A DNA stretch of 7,270 nucleotides from Candidatus Yanofskybacteria bacterium RIFCSPHIGHO2_02_FULL_50_12 (GTDB lineage Bacteria; Patescibacteriota; Minisyncoccia; 2-02-FULL-40-12; GWA2-44-9): contig MGJZ01000028.1 of the NCBI GenBank assembly GCA_001794525.1, forward strand, positions 5,635-12,904, given 5' to 3'. Under the pieces are notes generated by a model. That model made no database searches. It had not been told where the DNA came from and saw only the letters and a program-made list of their open reading frames with translations. Below are positions 4,613-7,270 of the stretch, piece by piece. The stretch's first letter is position 1. Every line of letters starts with the position of its first letter. The position numbers and the translations under genes are program-made.

Positions 4613-6256
4613 ATGGCAAAACAAATACAATATAAGGAGCAAGCCAGAGAAGCTCTTAAGCGAGGCGTCGATAAGATCGCTAATGCGGTTAAAGTTACTT
4701 TGGGTCCCAAAGGCCGCAATGTGTTGCTCGACCGCGGATTCGGTTCGCCGATTATCACTAAAGACGGGGTGACCGTAGCCAAGGAGATCGAACTTAAGGA
4801 TAAATTTGAAAACATCGGTGCTGAACTGATCAAAGAAGTTGCATCCAAGACGAATGATATCGCTGGCGACGGTACGACCACGGCTACGGTGTTGGCCCAA
4901 GCCATCGTGGCGGAAGGATTTTCGGCTGTAAATTCCGGTGCTAATCCGCTCGTGCTCAAACGCGGTATGGATAAAGCCGTAGATTGGGTCATCGGGTATT
5001 TGGAAAAACAAAAACAAGCAGTCACCAAGACCAACCTGAAGGAAGTGGCTTCGATTTCTGCCAATGATCAGGAGCTAGGGCATCTCATTGCTGAAGTGTT
5101 CAATGAAGTCGGCAAGGACGGCGTAGTGACGGTGGAGGAGTCGCAGTCCGCCGAGATGGCCAAGGAATTTGTGGAAGGCATGCAGCTCGACCGGGGCTAT
5201 CTCTCGCCGTATATGATTACCCACGCCGAGCGTATGGAGGCGGTATACAACGACCCGTATATTCTGCTCACTGATCGCAAGATCTCAACCGTGCAGGATA
5301 TCGTGCCGGTGTTGGAGAAAGTTTCGAAGGCTGGCAAGCGTGATTTGGTTATTATCGCCGAAGATATTGATGGCGAAGCATTAGCCACCCTTGTGGTCAA
5401 CAAGCTCCGTGGCACTTTTGCCACCCTTGGCTTGAAGGCGCCTGGATTTGGTGATCGGAAGAAAGAGATGCTTGAAGACATCGCGGTTATCACTGGCGGC
5501 CAAGTTATTAGTGAAGAAAAAGGCATGAAGCTCGACGGGGTTGAATTGAATATGCTTGGTCGAGCCCATCGCATTGTTGCTGCTAAAGAAAAAACAACCA
5601 TCGTTGGCGGCAAGGGTAAAAAGGGTGATATTGAGAAGCGACTCGTCCAACTCAAAGGTCAGATTACTGCCTCAACATCCGAGTTTGATAAAGAAAAACT
5701 CCAAGAACGTGTCGCAAAGCTGTTGGGTGGCGTGGCTGTAATTAAAGTCGGCGCCAAGACCGAGACCGAACTCAAGGAAAAGAAATTCCGCATTGAAGAC
5801 GCGGTTAATGCGACCCGGGCGGCACTCGAGGAAGGCATCGTGCCGGGCGGCGGTTTAGCGCTATTTGAAGCTTCTAAAGGACTGTCCGCAAAGGCAATCA
5901 AAGGCGTGCCGGAAGTGGGCGATGAAGCCAAAGGCGTGATGATCATCAAATCAGTCTTGGAGCGGCCGCTTAGGGCCATTGCCGAGAACGCCGGCAAGGA
6001 TTCCAATGAAGTCGTGGCGCAAGTATTTTCTGCCGAGCCGGGCATCGGCTTGAATGCCGCGACGGGCGAGTATATCGACCTGGTCAAAGCCGGCATCATC
6101 GATCCGCTCAAAGTGGTTAAGACCTCGCTTATAAACGCAGTTTCCGTCGCTTCGATGATCCTCACGACCGAAGCAGTCGTGACGGATATTCCCGAAGAAA
6201 AAAATCCTTCGCCAGGATCAGGATCTTCGGGACCGATGGGCATGGGAGATTATTAA
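4613..6256 (+). CDS. groEL: Chaperonin GroEL
   Basis: GroEL is the tetradecameric ATP-driven folding chamber that works with the GroES encoded just upstream. The 547-residue product is full length. Key sites are intact: VTLGPKGRNV (about 28-37) and TKDGVTVAKEI (about 49-59) around the nucleotide, GDGTTTATVLAQ (about 85-96) with the catalytic Asp, an apical domain (about 190-375) with its hydrophobic binding helices, and RIEDAVNATRAALEEGIVPGGG (about 394-415) with the Asp needed for hydrolysis. The tail ends PSPGSGSSGPMGMGDY, so the usual long GGM repeat is reduced. The ATG has no evident Shine-Dalgarno sequence; translation may partly depend on groES. Unlike uvrC, the gene contains no palindromic insertion. 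A perfect palindromic terminator begins at the stop codon. Confidence 0.98.
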   Translation: MAKQIQYKEQAREALKRGVDKIANAVKVTLGPKGRNVLLDRGFGSPIITKDGVTVAKEIELKDKFENIGAELIKEVASKTNDIAGDGTTTATVLAQAIVAEGFSAVNSGANPLVLKRGMDKAVDWVIGYLEKQKQAVTKTNLKEVASISANDQELGHLIAEVFNEVGKDGVVTVEESQSAEMAKEFVEGMQLDRGYLSPYMITHAERMEAVYNDPYILLTDRKISTVQDIVPVLEKVSKAGKRDLVIIAEDIDGEALATLVVNKLRGTFATLGLKAPGFGDRKKEMLEDIAVITGGQVISEEKGMKLDGVELNMLGRAHRIVAAKEKTTIVGGKGKKGDIEKRLVQLKGQITASTSEFDKEKLQERVAKLLGGVAVIKVGAKTETELKEKKFRIEDAVNATRAALEEGIVPGGGLALFEASKGLSAKAIKGVPEVGDEAKGVMIIKSVLERPLRAIAENAGKDSNEVVAQVFSAEPGIGLNAATGEYIDLVKAGIIDPLKVVKTSLINAVSVASMILTTEAVVTDIPEEKNPSPGSGSSGPMGMGDY

Positions 6257-6289
6257 TCAAAACGGGTCGCCTAGGCGACCCGTTTTGAT
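6256..6289 (+). terminator. 34-bp perfect palindrome acting as groESL terminator
   Basis: A perfect palindrome with a GC-rich core (GGGTCGCC/GGCGACCC) flanked by an A-rich 5' side and a GTTTTGAT 3' side begins on the last base of the groEL stop codon. The U-run lies within the 3' arm, so the symmetrical form could terminate in both directions. Confidence 0.8.
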
Positions 6290-6291
6290 CC

Positions 6292-6320
6292 TTGACTATT
6301 TATAACCTTTATGGAATATT
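6292..6320 (+). promoter_or_regulatory. Possible promoter of the GGDEF gene
   Basis: TTGACT (6292-6297), 17-bp spacer, AATATT (6315-6320). The -10 box is poor. The position, directly after the groEL terminator and just before the ribosome-binding site, is what a separate promoter would need. Confidence 0.35.
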
Positions 6321-6326
6321 TCCAGC

Positions 6327-6332
6327 AAGGAG
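6327..6332 (+). promoter_or_regulatory. Shine-Dalgarno sequence of the GGDEF gene
   Basis: AAGGAG stands 6 bases before the ATG at 6339 and fixes the start. With the orphan gene, this is one of only two strong ribosome-binding sites in the window. Confidence 0.8.
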
Positions 6333-6338
6333 ATAGTC

Positions 6339-7270
6339 ATGGCTGACGAGTCGGCACCTTCAAAATCGGAAAAACCCGAAGGAACTGCCGATAGCCCGAA
6401 GGCCAAGGCAGATACTGACCAACTGATATTCGAATGGGAGTTGCTTATCAAGCGTTTGGCTAGTAATCCAAGTCTTATTCCGTTCCACTTGATCCAGGAA
6501 CTAAGAGATAAGGTAATTCATGACCTGGAGATCATCAAAAAACAGCAGGACGAGATCGAAGAGCGAGAAAAGGCTCAAAGGGCGCTCTACGATTACTTTG
6601 AACAGCAGCTTGCGGAAGTTCGGGAGCGGGAAGAAGAAGCCCAGCTGGTTATCCAAACTCAGCGGGCACTCGACGACCTGACACGGCTTTTGCAAAGAAC
6701 GGCGTTCGAGAAATCGGTTCGTGAGTGGATCCAGTTTGAGCGTCGTCAGACGCCGGTTGCACTGACGATTTTCGATATTAACGACCTCAAAAAGGTGAAT
6801 GACTGCATAGGTCATCAGATGGGTTCGCTAATGATTCAGCGAGCGGCTAAGATGATCAAGGATGGCACTCGCTCCAAGCCAACATCGGTGCAAAGTACTC
6901 GTCAACCAGATCGGCGCAAGTCTTTCTCTGATCTTAAAGCTCGGTTGGGCGGAGATGAGTTCGGCACGCTGACTGTCCTCGAGCACTATGGGCTAGGAGA
7001 ACCCTTCGAGGAAATGGCGCTTCGAATCGTGAATCGAATTTGTGCCGATTTCCACGCAGTAGACTGGGCAGGCGAGTATCAGGAGTGGAAACCCAAGACT
7101 TCGGAGTACGAGGAGCGGGTCCGTGCGCTCAAGCCCGCGATAGCAGCAGGTGTGGCAGTCATCCACATGGGGGAACTGCCGCGGATCTACACGGGTGCAT
7201 CTAAGCGAGTCTTTGAAAAGATTTTCACTATTGCCGATGCGCTCATGTACAAGTCTAAGGCGTACGAAAA
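6339..7270 (+). CDS. Cytosolic coiled-coil GGDEF protein, predicted diguanylate cyclase (3' end outside window)
   Basis: GGDEF domains join two GTP into the second messenger cyclic di-GMP, as dimers. The 310 visible residues open with a polar, disordered-looking tail (1-28), then a long charged helix (about 50-118; repeated E/R/Q-rich KKQQDEIEEREKAQ) likely to be a dimerising coiled coil. The catalytic domain starts at DDLTRLLQRTAF (112-123) and has FDINDLKKVND (145-155, metal ligand D146), GH (158-159), the intact signature RLGGDEFG (202-209) and ADALMYKSK (299-307), so it is nearly complete at the edge. No membrane segment or sensor domain is present. Oddities: Ser163 replaces the usual Asp of GHxxGD; a polar insert of about 20 residues (178-197) precedes the signature; and the product-inhibition RxxD site reads SFSD (195-198), so the arginine is absent. 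Other dinucleotide specificity is possible. Confidence 0.85.
   Translation, partial: MADESAPSKSEKPEGTADSPKAKADTDQLIFEWELLIKRLASNPSLIPFHLIQELRDKVIHDLEIIKKQQDEIEEREKAQRALYDYFEQQLAEVREREEEAQLVIQTQRALDDLTRLLQRTAFEKSVREWIQFERRQTPVALTIFDINDLKKVNDCIGHQMGSLMIQRAAKMIKDGTRSKPTSVQSTRQPDRRKSFSDLKARLGGDEFGTLTVLEHYGLGEPFEEMALRIVNRICADFHAVDWAGEYQEWKPKTSEYEERVRALKPAIAAGVAVIHMGELPRIYTGASKRVFEKIFTIADALMYKSKAYE

Noticed and set aside
6501..6815. Leftward 104-codon open frame
   Set aside because: It lies antisense to the GGDEF gene, which has a strong SD and recognisable motifs; the antisense product has no recognisable pattern.
1..7270. CRISPR array, tRNA/rRNA genes or integrase attachment sites
   Set aside because: No regularly spaced repeats, cloverleaf-like sequence or rRNA segment was recognised on either strand by reading.

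Overview
The window most likely comes from a Candidatus Patescibacteria (CPR) genome, probably Parcubacteria-like; this is inferred, not proven. Pointers are: a compact layout; uvrC ending without its helix-hairpin-helix tail; a GS-x10-DFD nucleotidyltransferase and a 216-residue orphan protein, both resembling families I associate with CPR; many perfect short palindromes between and inside genes; and weak or absent Shine-Dalgarno sequences before most genes. The standard genetic code fits all genes.

Layout. The left third (1-2271) reads leftward: uvrC, a four-helix membrane protein of the PF04020 (YvlD/phage holin 4) family, secG, and the first 33 codons of an unrecognised gene running off the left edge. 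A 22-bp divergent promoter gap (2272-2293) separates uvrC from rightward genes: the nucleotidyltransferase (2294-3280), the orphan gene (3411-4061) with its own promoter, structured leader and strong SD, a terminator, the groES-groEL operon (4289-6256) with a textbook promoter and a CIRCE operator, a perfect 34-bp palindromic terminator, and a soluble coiled-coil GGDEF protein cut by the right edge.

Function. The genes are mostly housekeeping: protein export (SecG), excision repair (UvrC), chaperonin folding under probable HrcA control (GroES/GroEL), and cyclic-dinucleotide signalling (GGDEF). There is no phage, CRISPR or transposase gene and no RNA gene that I can recognise.

The most notable signal is not a gene but a layer of palindromic repeats. 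Four sit in frame inside uvrC, each at a point where the protein appears to carry extra residues compared with the family. A 16-bp inverted pair brackets the whole secG upstream region. A 21-bp inverted repeat directly before groES contains the -35 box of the chaperonin promoter. This suggests small mobile or amplifying palindromes that have been adopted as protein loops, promoters and terminators.
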